Shown here: positions 51,874 through 59,460 of the stretch, one piece after another
Layout of the letters: the number at the start of each line of letters is the position of its first letter
Position numbering within the stretch: position 1 is the stretch's first letter
DNA from: Terriglobus roseus
GTDB taxonomy: Bacteria; Acidobacteriota; Terriglobia; Terriglobales; Acidobacteriaceae
Assembly: GCF_900105625.1 (NCBI RefSeq)
Contig: NZ_FNSD01000001.1
Location: 372,001-436,000, forward strand
DNA length: 64,000 bases
Direction of reading: 5' to 3'
Position numbers and translations under genes: made by a program
The notes under the pieces: model-generated
Database searches by the model: none
The model's input: only the letters and a program-made list of their open reading frames with translations
Told to the model about the DNA's origin: nothing

Positions 51874-52614
51874 TTAGGCTGGGACCTGGGACTCATCCAT
51901 GTCGAAGTTACTGTAAAGATTCTGCGTATCGTCCAGATCTTCCAGCACTTCCAGCAGACGCATCATCGCGTTCGCCTGCGAGCCCTCGAGCTTCTGATAG
52001 GTCGAGGGCACCATCGTGATCTCAGCGTGCTCCGGCTTGAAGCCTGCCTTGGCGACGGCATCACGCACAGCTTCAAAGTCCTTGGGCGTCGTGAAGATCT
52101 CCCAGTTATCGCCTTCCAGCGTCAGGTCGTCTCCGCCAGCTTCGAGGACGACCTCGGTCAGTTTGTCCTCGTCAACGCCGTCCTTCGGAACGACGATAAC
52201 GCCCTTCTTGGTAAAGATGTAACCGACCGACCCGGACTCGCCCAGATTGCCGCCGTTCTTGCTGAAGGCATGGCGAATCTCGCTCACCGCGCGATTCCGG
52301 TTGTCCGTCAGAACTTCGATGATGACCGCAACGCCGCCGGGGCCGTAGCCCTCGTAGGTGATCTCTTCGTAGCTGAGGCCTTCCAGTTCGCCCGTACCAC
52401 GCTGGATGGCGCGCTTGATGTTGTCGGCCGGCATGTTCTCAGCCTTCGCAGCCAGAATGGCCGTGCGTAGGCGCGGATTGCCGTCCGGATCGCCGCCACC
52501 CTGCTTTGCTGCAACGGTGATTTCTTTGATCAGGCGCGTGAACACCTTGCCGCGCTTTGCATCCGCAGCGCCCTTCTTATGCTTGATGGTTGCCCATTTT
52601 GAGTGGCCTGACAT
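51874..52614 (-). CDS. YebC/PmpR family regulator
   Basis: 246 residues from ATG 52614; the family start [20 protein letters not shown] is unmistakable, so upstream in-frame sequence is not used. Later motifs [40 protein letters not shown] and C-terminal [20 protein letters not shown]. The family is linked to transcription regulation and to relief of ribosome stalling at proline runs. A GCCGCC/GGCGGC hairpin (51823-51841) follows on the minus strand. Confidence 0.96.
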   Translation of the reverse strand: MSGHSKWATIKHKKGAADAKRGKVFTRLIKEITVAAKQGGGDPDGNPRLRTAILAAKAENMPADNIKRAIQRGTGELEGLSYEEITYEGYGPGGVAVIIEVLTDNRNRAVSEIRHAFSKNGGNLGESGSVGYIFTKKGVIVVPKDGVDEDKLTEVVLEAGGDDLTLEGDNWEIFTTPKDFEAVRDAVAKAGFKPEHAEITMVPSTYQKLEGSQANAMMRLLEVLEDLDDTQNLYSNFDMDESQVPA

Positions 52615-52812
52615 CGACTGAAACCCCGCACTTTCTCTGGTTCTAAGCTGGCAGCAAACACTGCCCGCAACCAACGAAGTATAGCAAGCCAGAGCCTCCC
52701 CTTTCGACCCGCCACGGGAAAGGACGCTCTATGTCTCGCTCCTGAGACACGGGCTCTCCCGATCCCTGACGGCGCTTGAATCCCATCTGAGAAGCGAGAG
52801 CTGGGCTGTCGG

Positions 52813-53304
52813 TTACTCTGCCGCTTTGAGCACAGATCTGAGATTGAGGGGCCCGGTCACCATCTGCAGATTCCCTGCGGCATCCACCGGCCACTCGTCG
52901 CGTGGACGGTCCCAATAGAGCTCGACGCCATTTCCGTCCGGGTCGGCGAGATAGATGGCCTCGCTCACGCCGTGGTCAGATGCGCCCTGCAGTGGCACGT
53001 TCGCGGCAAGCAGCCGCTTCAGCGCATCGCCAAGTTCGGCCCGCGAGGTGTAAAGAATCGCAAGGTGATACAGTCCGGTGGTGCCTGGCGCTGGCGGCCG
53101 TCCGCCTTGACTCTCCCATGTGTTCAGACCGATGTGGTGGTGATAACCACCAGCCGACAGGAACGCCGCAGAGTTCCCGAGCTTCTGCGTTACCTCAAAG
53201 CCCAGCACGCCGCTGTAAAACGCGATGGCGCGGTCGAGATCCGCAACCTTCAGGTGAACGTGCCCAACGCGAACGCCGCTGCCGATTGGTGTTGTCATAG
53301 CCAT
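52813..53304 (-). CDS. VOC-fold glyoxalase/dioxygenase-like protein
   Basis: 163 residues. VGHVHLKVADLDRAIAFYSG and VLGFEVTQK open the first beta-alpha-beta module; GGYHHHIGLNTWES gives the second metal His, LYHLAILYTS starts the second module, and YLADPDGNGVELYWDRPRDE carries the Glu. This resembles CatE-like catechol 2,3-dioxygenases or ring-cleavage relatives with only one full unit. Substrate unknown. Confidence 0.9.
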   Translation of the reverse strand: MAMTTPIGSGVRVGHVHLKVADLDRAIAFYSGVLGFEVTQKLGNSAAFLSAGGYHHHIGLNTWESQGGRPPAPGTTGLYHLAILYTSRAELGDALKRLLAANVPLQGASDHGVSEAIYLADPDGNGVELYWDRPRDEWPVDAAGNLQMVTGPLNLRSVLKAAE

Positions 53305-53342
53305 TCGATGCTTCGAAGTCGAAACAGTCGCAGTCTGCTGAA

Positions 53343-54611
53343 TTACGGCATTTCCGGCGCGAACAGCTCTTCGTAGGTCTCACGGCGGCGCACCAGTCTT
53401 GGCCCGGTCGACTCGACTAGCACTTCTGCCGGCCGAAGACGCGTGTTGTAGTTGGAACTCAGCGACAACCCATAGGCGCCAGCGTCGAGGATTGCAAGCA
53501 GATCTCCATCCTGCGATACGGGGAGCGTGCGGGCACGCGCAAAGAAGTCGCCGCTCTCGCAGACCGGCCCAACGATGTCCGCTTCCTCATCCGCAGAGTC
53601 CTTTCGGATCAGGACAGGAACGATCTCGTGGTGGGCCTGGTACAGCGCTGGCCGGATCAGGTCGTTCATACCCGCGTCGACGATGACGAACTTCTTATCG
53701 CCATTCTGCTTGCGGTACAGAACGCGCGTGATCAATGCGCCGGCCTGCCCAACCAGGAAGCGCCCCGGCTCCAGCAGCAGATGGAGGTCCATCGATCCCA
53801 TCGCGGACTGCAGCGCTGCGGCATACTGTGTCACCTGCTCCGCTGCGTCGAAGGATTTGTCCGCGTACTCAATGCCAAGACCGCCGCCAGCGTCTACGTA
53901 GCGGATATTGTGGCCGTCACTGCGCAGCTCTGACACCAGGGAAAGCGTCTTCGCAAGTGCTTCGGCGAACGGTTCGACCTGGCGGATCTGCGAACCGATG
54001 TGAACACTGACGCCCGTCGTCTCAATGGACGGCATCGCAGCCGCACGAGCGTATACGGCCCGCGCCAGCTTAATGCCGATGCCAAACTTGTGTGCGCTCA
54101 GCCCCGTGGAGATGTAGGGGTGCGTCTCCGCACTCACATCGGGATTCACACGCAAGGCGATCCGTGCGCGCTTGCCCTTCACGGCCGCCCGCGCTGCCAG
54201 TAACGCAAGCTCTGGCTCGCTTTCCACGTTGAACTGCAGTATGTCGGCGTCCAGAGCAGCGTCCATCTCTGAGGGCGTCTTGCCGACGCCGGAAAAGACG
54301 ACGCGACTCGCAACCGTCGGTCCACCTGCAGCGAGCACTCGCGCCAATTCTCCGCCACTGACAATGTCAAAGCCGCAGCCCTGCGCTGCCAGCATCTTCA
54401 AAATGGCAAGCGATGAATTTGCCTTGACCGCGTAACAAACGGTATGCGGCACACCAGCAAAGGCCGTCTGAAAGAGCTCGGCCCGCTCGGCGATCTGGTT
54501 TGCGGAATATACGTACAGCGGCGTGCCAAACTGCTCGGCAAGCTCCGCCACATCACTGCCGTCGCACAGAAGCCGCGCGCCGTCATACACGAAAGGACGT
54601 CCCTGATTCAT
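53343..54611 (-). CDS. lysA: diaminopimelate decarboxylase
   Basis: Last enzyme of lysine synthesis, PLP-dependent. 422 residues. HTVCYAVKANSSLAIL contains the PLP-binding Lys, HKFGIGI and VSVHIGSQI shape the barrel, DAGGGLGIEY binds phosphate, EPGRFLVGQAG, and VGPVCESGDFFA supplies the catalytic Cys. GAYGLSLSSNYN near the C-terminus completes the site. The gene stands alone, without dapA or dapF nearby. Confidence 0.96.
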   Translation of the reverse strand: MNQGRPFVYDGARLLCDGSDVAELAEQFGTPLYVYSANQIAERAELFQTAFAGVPHTVCYAVKANSSLAILKMLAAQGCGFDIVSGGELARVLAAGGPTVASRVVFSGVGKTPSEMDAALDADILQFNVESEPELALLAARAAVKGKRARIALRVNPDVSAETHPYISTGLSAHKFGIGIKLARAVYARAAAMPSIETTGVSVHIGSQIRQVEPFAEALAKTLSLVSELRSDGHNIRYVDAGGGLGIEYADKSFDAAEQVTQYAAALQSAMGSMDLHLLLEPGRFLVGQAGALITRVLYRKQNGDKKFVIVDAGMNDLIRPALYQAHHEIVPVLIRKDSADEEADIVGPVCESGDFFARARTLPVSQDGDLLAILDAGAYGLSLSSNYNTRLRPAEVLVESTGPRLVRRRETYEELFAPEMP

Positions 54612-54644
54612 CCCATCCAGAGTATCCGACCGTGTGCGCTAGGA

Positions 54645-54950
54645 CTAAACCACCGGGGGTTTGGAAGGCGGATTTGTTGACGGATAGTCTGCCGGCGGAT
54701 AGCCGGTGGGAGGGTATGGCGAACCAGCGACCGGGGGCGGATAGGTGCCGGAATAGGGCAGCACCAGCGGCTCCTCCGGAATGACGAGCCAGCAGACGAT
54801 GTAGGCCAGGACACCGCCGCCGCCAAAGAATACCAGCAACACCAGTACGAGCCGGGTAAGGTTTAGATCCCACCCATAGGCACGTGCAAAGGCGGCGCAA
54901 ACGCCCGCAATCTTGCGGCCATACCGGGGACGAAGCAGCGGTCCATTCAT
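54645..54950 (-). CDS. PspC-domain membrane protein
   Basis: 101 residues from ATG 54950, preceded by AGGAGGAG. A PspC core (RKIAGVCAAFARAYGWDLNL; LVLVLLVFFGGGGVLAYIVC; WLVIPEEP) is followed by a Pro/Tyr/Ser-rich cytoplasmic tail. PspC proteins are stress-linked inner-membrane proteins. It follows lysA's start region divergently but is likely a separate unit. Confidence 0.88.
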   Translation of the reverse strand: MNGPLLRPRYGRKIAGVCAAFARAYGWDLNLTRLVLVLLVFFGGGGVLAYIVCWLVIPEEPLVLPYSGTYPPPVAGSPYPPTGYPPADYPSTNPPSKPPVV

Positions 54951-55030
54951 GACGAAATCTCCTCCTGCCGATGCACAGCATTCTTGCACATGCACGGCGT
55001 TCACAGAGACAGATACGCAACGTTCACGGG

Positions 55031-56233
55031 CTAGGTTCCCGTATAAGGCGACTTCATCAGTTTCCGGGCTGCGTCCGCCTGCGTCTGATCACCACCTGCC
55101 GCGGCTGCGAGTTGGTAATGCTTCATCGCTTCGTCGCGACGATGAAGCCTGTCCAGCATCATGCCGGCATTCAGTTCGGCCCGCTTACGCATCCAGTCGC
55201 TGCAGTTGGGTTGCTGCGCTGCCTTCAGGTAGCTCTCGGCAGCATCGGACACGTCGTTCTGTCCCCGCTGAGTCTCAGCCAGGCCGAAATAGGCAAGCTG
55301 CAAGCGAGGGTCGATGAAAAAACCCGGCTTCGCCGCGTCGAACAGGACAGTCTTGTAGATGTTGATCGCGTCCGGACCATGCCCCGCATCCTTCATCAGG
55401 TTGGCCTCTTCTAAACGGAAGAGGAAGTCGTGCGGATACTGCTTCGCCAGGCCCTGCGCGACCGCATAGGCTTCGTTGTAGCGCTGGTCGTGACGCAGAA
55501 AGAGGGATAGCGCCGTTTGCGACTCCACCTTGGTGGCCGTGCCGTTTGCGGCGGATTCACGCAGCAGCTTCAGGCCGCCTTCTTTGTTACCGCCGATACC
55601 CGCAATACCCACCAGCATGCGCACAAAGCGCGGCAGGCTTGCCACGGCGATTTGCTGAATGCCAACGGCCATCTTCGCGTCGGCGTAGTTCGGATCGAGC
55701 TTGAGGACCTGCTCACTGTCATTTCGAGCCGCAAGTCCCTGCCGCGCGGCACCTGTGAAGCTGTGATCCGCGAGTGTCATCCACGCGGCATGCATGCCGC
55801 GAACGTAGCCACGGGCGAACAAGGCATCCTTATCCTGCGGATTCACCTTGATACGGGCGTCCGCAAGAGCAATGGCACTGTCAGTCAACGAATCGACCTG
55901 CTTGTGGGTGGCTTCAGGAATGTCAGATTTATGGCCGGAGCTGAGGAAGTGCTCATGCGCGTAGTACGTCGTGTCCAGCAAATCCTGTCGGTAGAGTTCA
56001 CGAAAGATGGTATCCATCAGCACGTAGCCGGCAGCCATGGGATCCTGCGGATGCTCGCGCTGTACCGCCTGGAAGCGCTGCATTGCGCCGTCGTAGTCCA
56101 GGTTGTAGAAGTGTTGAAAGCCGTCACGGACCTGCGGGTCGTTGTTCAGCGGATAAGTATTCTGCGGACTGGCGTTGCTGCATGCCAGCGCCAGCAGAAC
56201 GGCAGCCATCGGGAAAGTCCATCGCATCGCCAC
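55031..56233 (-). CDS. TPR lipoprotein of unknown function
   Basis: 400 residues. MAMRWTFPMAAVLLALACSN has a lipobox (L-A-L-A-C), so a lipoprotein is likely. At least six TPR-like helix pairs follow (FQHFYNLDYDGAMQRFQAVQ; DSEQVLKLDPNYADAKMAVG; LRHDQRYNEAYAVAQGLAKQ; YFGLAETQRGQNDVSDAAES). Probably a scaffold in the periplasm or the inner leaflet of the outer membrane. Confidence 0.8.
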   Translation of the reverse strand: MAMRWTFPMAAVLLALACSNASPQNTYPLNNDPQVRDGFQHFYNLDYDGAMQRFQAVQREHPQDPMAAGYVLMDTIFRELYRQDLLDTTYYAHEHFLSSGHKSDIPEATHKQVDSLTDSAIALADARIKVNPQDKDALFARGYVRGMHAAWMTLADHSFTGAARQGLAARNDSEQVLKLDPNYADAKMAVGIQQIAVASLPRFVRMLVGIAGIGGNKEGGLKLLRESAANGTATKVESQTALSLFLRHDQRYNEAYAVAQGLAKQYPHDFLFRLEEANLMKDAGHGPDAINIYKTVLFDAAKPGFFIDPRLQLAYFGLAETQRGQNDVSDAAESYLKAAQQPNCSDWMRKRAELNAGMMLDRLHRRDEAMKHYQLAAAAGGDQTQADAARKLMKSPYTGT

Positions 56234-56402
56234 ACCATGGTAGACGCGCTCGGGACCGTACCGGGATGCGCGGCGGCGATTGCTTCATGCGGAAGACTCC
56301 TTCGCAGCAACGGTTTACATTCATGGCAAAGGTGTTTCGCTTGACGAACCACGATCCGCAACCACTCAGGCTCACTACTTTCTCGCCAGAAGGCGGGAAC
56401 GC

Positions 56403-56873
56403 ATGAACCGCGCCCAGATGCTGCAATTGCTGATCGGTCAGGCGCGTGCTTCGGGCTTCGAGTTCCGGCGCTGGTACATGACCAGCAGTGGGATGCCCTG
56501 GACCGGTGCAGACGAGGCCGTCCGCTGGCTTGCGCGTGGGAAACGTGCACACATGCTGGTGTTTTCGCACGCCTTTGCGCAGGCGTTCTTTCGTAGCGGT
56601 GACCGCGTCACCTTCGTGGTTCCTCATCAGACTTTCCAGACCGCCCGCGCCGACGGCGAATCGCGCACGGTCGAGCGTAAGTCGCACATGCGCCGGTCAA
56701 GCCGTAAGGATGTCTGGAAATATCACCTGAGCGAGATGGCCCGCACGGCAGAACCGTTGCGATACCTCCGCCGCTATCTTCTTATCGAAGAAACAATGAG
56801 TGACGAGCCTGAAACGCCTCCGTCATCCGAACCAGATTATGACGAAGAACTGATGGTGCGCGACGCGGACTAG
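56403..56873 (+). CDS. hypothetical protein
   Basis: 156 residues from ATG 56403 (the frame is open to 56280). A compact alpha/beta N-terminal part (MLQLLIGQARASGFEFRRWY; ADEAVRWLARGKRAHMLVFS; FRSGDRVTFVVP) and an acidic tail (EPETPPSSEPDYDEELMVRD). Coding character is high but I do not recognise a family. About 130 bases after it are empty. Confidence 0.65.
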   Translation: MNRAQMLQLLIGQARASGFEFRRWYMTSSGMPWTGADEAVRWLARGKRAHMLVFSHAFAQAFFRSGDRVTFVVPHQTFQTARADGESRTVERKSHMRRSSRKDVWKYHLSEMARTAEPLRYLRRYLLIEETMSDEPETPPSSEPDYDEELMVRDAD

Positions 56874-57004
56874 CACTGCCCCATTTGCGCTGCTGAAGGT
56901 GAAGATCTGCCGCAGAGCGAACGCGTTAGTGTTGCCAAGAGAGTCCGTCGGACTTCTCGCCTGCCGACTCGGCGATGGGATGCGAGCACCTGACTCTCAC
57001 GGTT

Positions 57005-57814
57005 CTACTGGACTGGCGCACCCAGCTTTGCCAGTGCCCGACGGACGTCCTTGTCATGATCGCCGTCCGGGTCCGCCTTGAGATACTCGCGATAGTTCAG
57101 AATGGCTTCGTCATTCTTCTTCAGCTTGCTGGCCGCTTCCGCCAGCCCGAAGAGGGCATCAGGATCGCCAGGATCATGGTCCACCGCGTCCTTGTAACGC
57201 AGGTATGCGCCTTGCGTGTTTCCGTCGTTCCAGTAGAACTTTGCGATTTTCAGATCGTCGGCAACGCGCGTCTTTTCCAACTTCGCACGCGCCTCGCTCA
57301 AATCGCCTCGGCTTCCCAGATCTTTCAGCTTCGCTGCCTTCACCGGCGCATTCGGTGCCGCAGTGGTGGGTGCAACGTCCGCGTCGTCATCGGCCGGCCG
57401 GCTGGAACTGCTGCTATCTCCGCTGCTGCTGGAGGAAGAATCACCCGAAGTGGAGTAGCCACTCGGTGGCAGATGCATCGGCCGTTCCGAGGATGCAGGC
57501 GGATCAGGCACCGGCTCCGTCGGCATCGCCGGAAGACCATTCGGGTTCGATGCAGGCTTCTGTGGCGTGGAGGACGGCTCGCCATCAGCATTCGCACCGT
57601 GGAGCGAATCTTCTATTGGGAACGGGTTCGCCGAAGCCGGTGACTGCGTATCGCCTGAGGACGAGGATCCCGATGGGGTCGACGAATCTGCAGTGCATGC
57701 CGGATCTTTCGATCCAGACTTGCACTTCTTCGCTGGCTTCGACGTCTGGGCGTCACCGCAGGCAAACGCCAGCAGCAAGCCTGCCGTCACCATCCATGCC
57801 TTCGCCGATCTCAT
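57005..57814 (-). CDS. TPR lipoprotein-like protein with Ser/Pro-rich linker
   Basis: About 269 residues from ATG 57814 (ATG 57826 also possible). The signal segment AWMVTAGLLLAFACGDAQ has a lipobox-like A-F-A-C. A Ser/Pro/Gly-rich low-complexity linker (about 30-150, with serine runs such as SGDSSSSSSGDSSSSS) leads to a C-terminal TPR pair (KFYWNDGNTQGAYLRYKDAV; LFGLAEAASKLKKNDEAILN; YREYLKADPDGDHDKDVRRA). An envelope-associated scaffold is likely. Confidence 0.75.
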   Translation of the reverse strand: MRSAKAWMVTAGLLLAFACGDAQTSKPAKKCKSGSKDPACTADSSTPSGSSSSGDTQSPASANPFPIEDSLHGANADGEPSSTPQKPASNPNGLPAMPTEPVPDPPASSERPMHLPPSGYSTSGDSSSSSSGDSSSSSRPADDDADVAPTTAAPNAPVKAAKLKDLGSRGDLSEARAKLEKTRVADDLKIAKFYWNDGNTQGAYLRYKDAVDHDPGDPDALFGLAEAASKLKKNDEAILNYREYLKADPDGDHDKDVRRALAKLGAPVQ

Positions 57815-57966
57815 ACGCTCACCCATTGCTACTTCACAAGCTTAGACGCATCGGGCGGACCAGGGGCAACTGTCCGGAGGTTCAAAGTGCGGCCCTTCCG
57901 GAGTCTGGCCGAATCCTGCAGTCGGAGCGCCGGAGCTTTGCGTTTTCCCGCAGCGGGCACGTGCCG

Positions 57967-57972
57967 TATACT
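57967..57972 (+). promoter_or_regulatory. -10 element of the SET-domain gene, possible leaderless transcript
   Basis: TATACT lies 9 bases before the ATG at 57982, with no ribosome-binding site between them. Transcription would begin about 7 bases downstream of the hexamer, at or very near the start codon. The -35 is not clear. Confidence 0.4.
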
Positions 57973-57981
57973 CGCGCAACA

Positions 57982-58455
57982 ATGCTCCCTCGACTCATGC
58001 TCCGATCGTCGCCGGTCCACGGCTGCGGCTGTTACACGCTTGACCCCATCCGCGAAGGCGCGCGCGTGGCCGAATACGAAGGTCCGCGCATGACCAAGGC
58101 AGAGGCCGACGAGCGCTACGCCAGCCGCGACATCACCTATCTGTTCGGTGTGCATGATCGCGACACCGTCATCGACGGCTTTGGCACGCCCATGTTCATC
58201 AACCACTGCTGCGAGCCCAATTGCCAGACGGAAGAGGACGACGGGCACATCTACGTCCTGGCCCTGCGAAATATTGCCGCCGGGGAAGAGTTGACCTACG
58301 AATACCACCTGTATGACAGCGACGAGGACGATCAGCCCTGCTACTGCGGCACCGAAGGCTGCCGCGGCACCATGTTCTCCGACGAGGAGATCAAGCGCCG
58401 CAAGAAACTCGGCCTGCCCATGACACTGCGCAAGAAGCCAAAGAAGAGCAAATAA
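57982..58455 (+). CDS. SET-domain protein-lysine methyltransferase
   Basis: 157 residues from ATG 57982; the frame is open far upstream to 57205 but that part overlaps the antisense TPR gene and is not coding. LRSSPVHGCGCYT (N-SET), FINHCCEPNC (equivalent of NHSCxPN, SAM binding), AGEELTYEYHLY (ELTYDY) and a post-SET CYCGTEGCRGTMF with three zinc-type cysteines. The C-terminus is lysine-rich. SAM-dependent methylation of a protein lysine is inferred from the fold; the target is unknown. Confidence 0.88.
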   Translation: MLPRLMLRSSPVHGCGCYTLDPIREGARVAEYEGPRMTKAEADERYASRDITYLFGVHDRDTVIDGFGTPMFINHCCEPNCQTEEDDGHIYVLALRNIAAGEELTYEYHLYDSDEDDQPCYCGTEGCRGTMFSDEEIKRRKKLGLPMTLRKKPKKSK

Positions 58456-58477
58456 GCGCTGCCGGAGAAAACGCATC

Positions 58478-59413
58478 ATGAGAAGCCACATCGCTTGCGC
58501 ATTGCTTCTCCTCACCTCGTTCTCCGCCTTCGCCACGGCTTACGGTCGAGCCACTTTGCCGGTTCCTGCGTGGCAGAAAGCCGCGGGCGGCTCGATGTCG
58601 TTCGAGGTGGCAACAATCAAGCCAGCCGACCCGGACAACTTCCATCCGCCAAACTTCGCGCTCAGCGCCGATGATTCTTACGGGAATGTCGGCGGCAACT
58701 TCTCGGGAGAGTTCCCCCTGAGCGTCTTCATCCAGTTTGCTTACAAGCTCACGCTGAGCGAAGAACAACGCAAGGCCATGCTGTCAACGCTGCCCGAGTG
58801 GGTGAGCAAAGAGAAATTTGCGATCCAAGCCAAGGCGGAAGGCAATCCCACCAAGGACCAGATGCGTCTGATGGTGCAATCCTTGCTGTCAGATCGATTC
58901 GCGTTCAAGGCGCACTTGGAGAAGCAGGAGGAAGCCGTTCTTGCCGCGCAGTTGATTCGACCCGGCAAGCCGGGGCCCAACCTCATACCACATGACCAGG
59001 GGCCGCCCTGCCCAGCTTACGGAAACGCTGGCGATGCGCTCCGAGGCGGCTCCGGTCCCGCATTTCCGCCCGTCTGCGATATCGTCGCGGCACATGTCAC
59101 AACAGATCACATGATGGAAGCCGGATCGCGCAATGCGCAGCCGGCGATGATGGCGAGCCTGCTTTCCCTGATGGGTGAGTTCGATCGAACCGTGGTGGAC
59201 CAGACTGGCCTGGAAGGCCGCTATGACTTTCGGATCAAGTGGGCGCCCGAGCCCGCCAGCAAGATGGTGCCGCCCGGGGCCGTGGTCCCGGAGCCGCAGG
59301 GGCCACCTTTCGTGCAGGCACTGCGCGAGCAACTAGGTATCAAGCTGCAAGCGACGAAGGCAACGGTGCCGGTGCTGGTGATCGATCACATCGAGCGACC
59401 CACACCAAATTAG
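58478..59413 (+). CDS. TIGR03435 family secreted protein
   Basis: 311 residues with a signal peptide (CALLLLTSFSAFATAYG). FEVATIKPADPDNFHPPNFA opens the family domain, then FIQFAYKLTLSEEQ, KFAIQAKAEGNPTKDQMRLM, QSLLSDRFAFKAHLEKQEE, VVDQTGLEGRYDFRIKWAPE and C-terminal VPVLVIDHIERPTPN. The family is an expanded set of paralogues in Acidobacteriota and is of unknown function. It follows the SET gene closely. Confidence 0.92.
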   Translation: MRSHIACALLLLTSFSAFATAYGRATLPVPAWQKAAGGSMSFEVATIKPADPDNFHPPNFALSADDSYGNVGGNFSGEFPLSVFIQFAYKLTLSEEQRKAMLSTLPEWVSKEKFAIQAKAEGNPTKDQMRLMVQSLLSDRFAFKAHLEKQEEAVLAAQLIRPGKPGPNLIPHDQGPPCPAYGNAGDALRGGSGPAFPPVCDIVAAHVTTDHMMEAGSRNAQPAMMASLLSLMGEFDRTVVDQTGLEGRYDFRIKWAPEPASKMVPPGAVVPEPQGPPFVQALREQLGIKLQATKATVPVLVIDHIERPTPN

Positions 59414-59460
59414 CCACTCGAAGGCGTCCGGCTAATCCACCGCCCCAACCGCTAAACTAA

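Noticed and set aside
55517-56344. 275-codon plus-strand frame
   Set aside because: Antisense to the TPR lipoprotein gene; no recognisable motif.
57205-57981. 259-codon N-terminal extension of the SET protein
   Set aside because: Lies antisense to the TPR protein and is arginine/serine-rich without domains; the SET family start fits ATG 57982.
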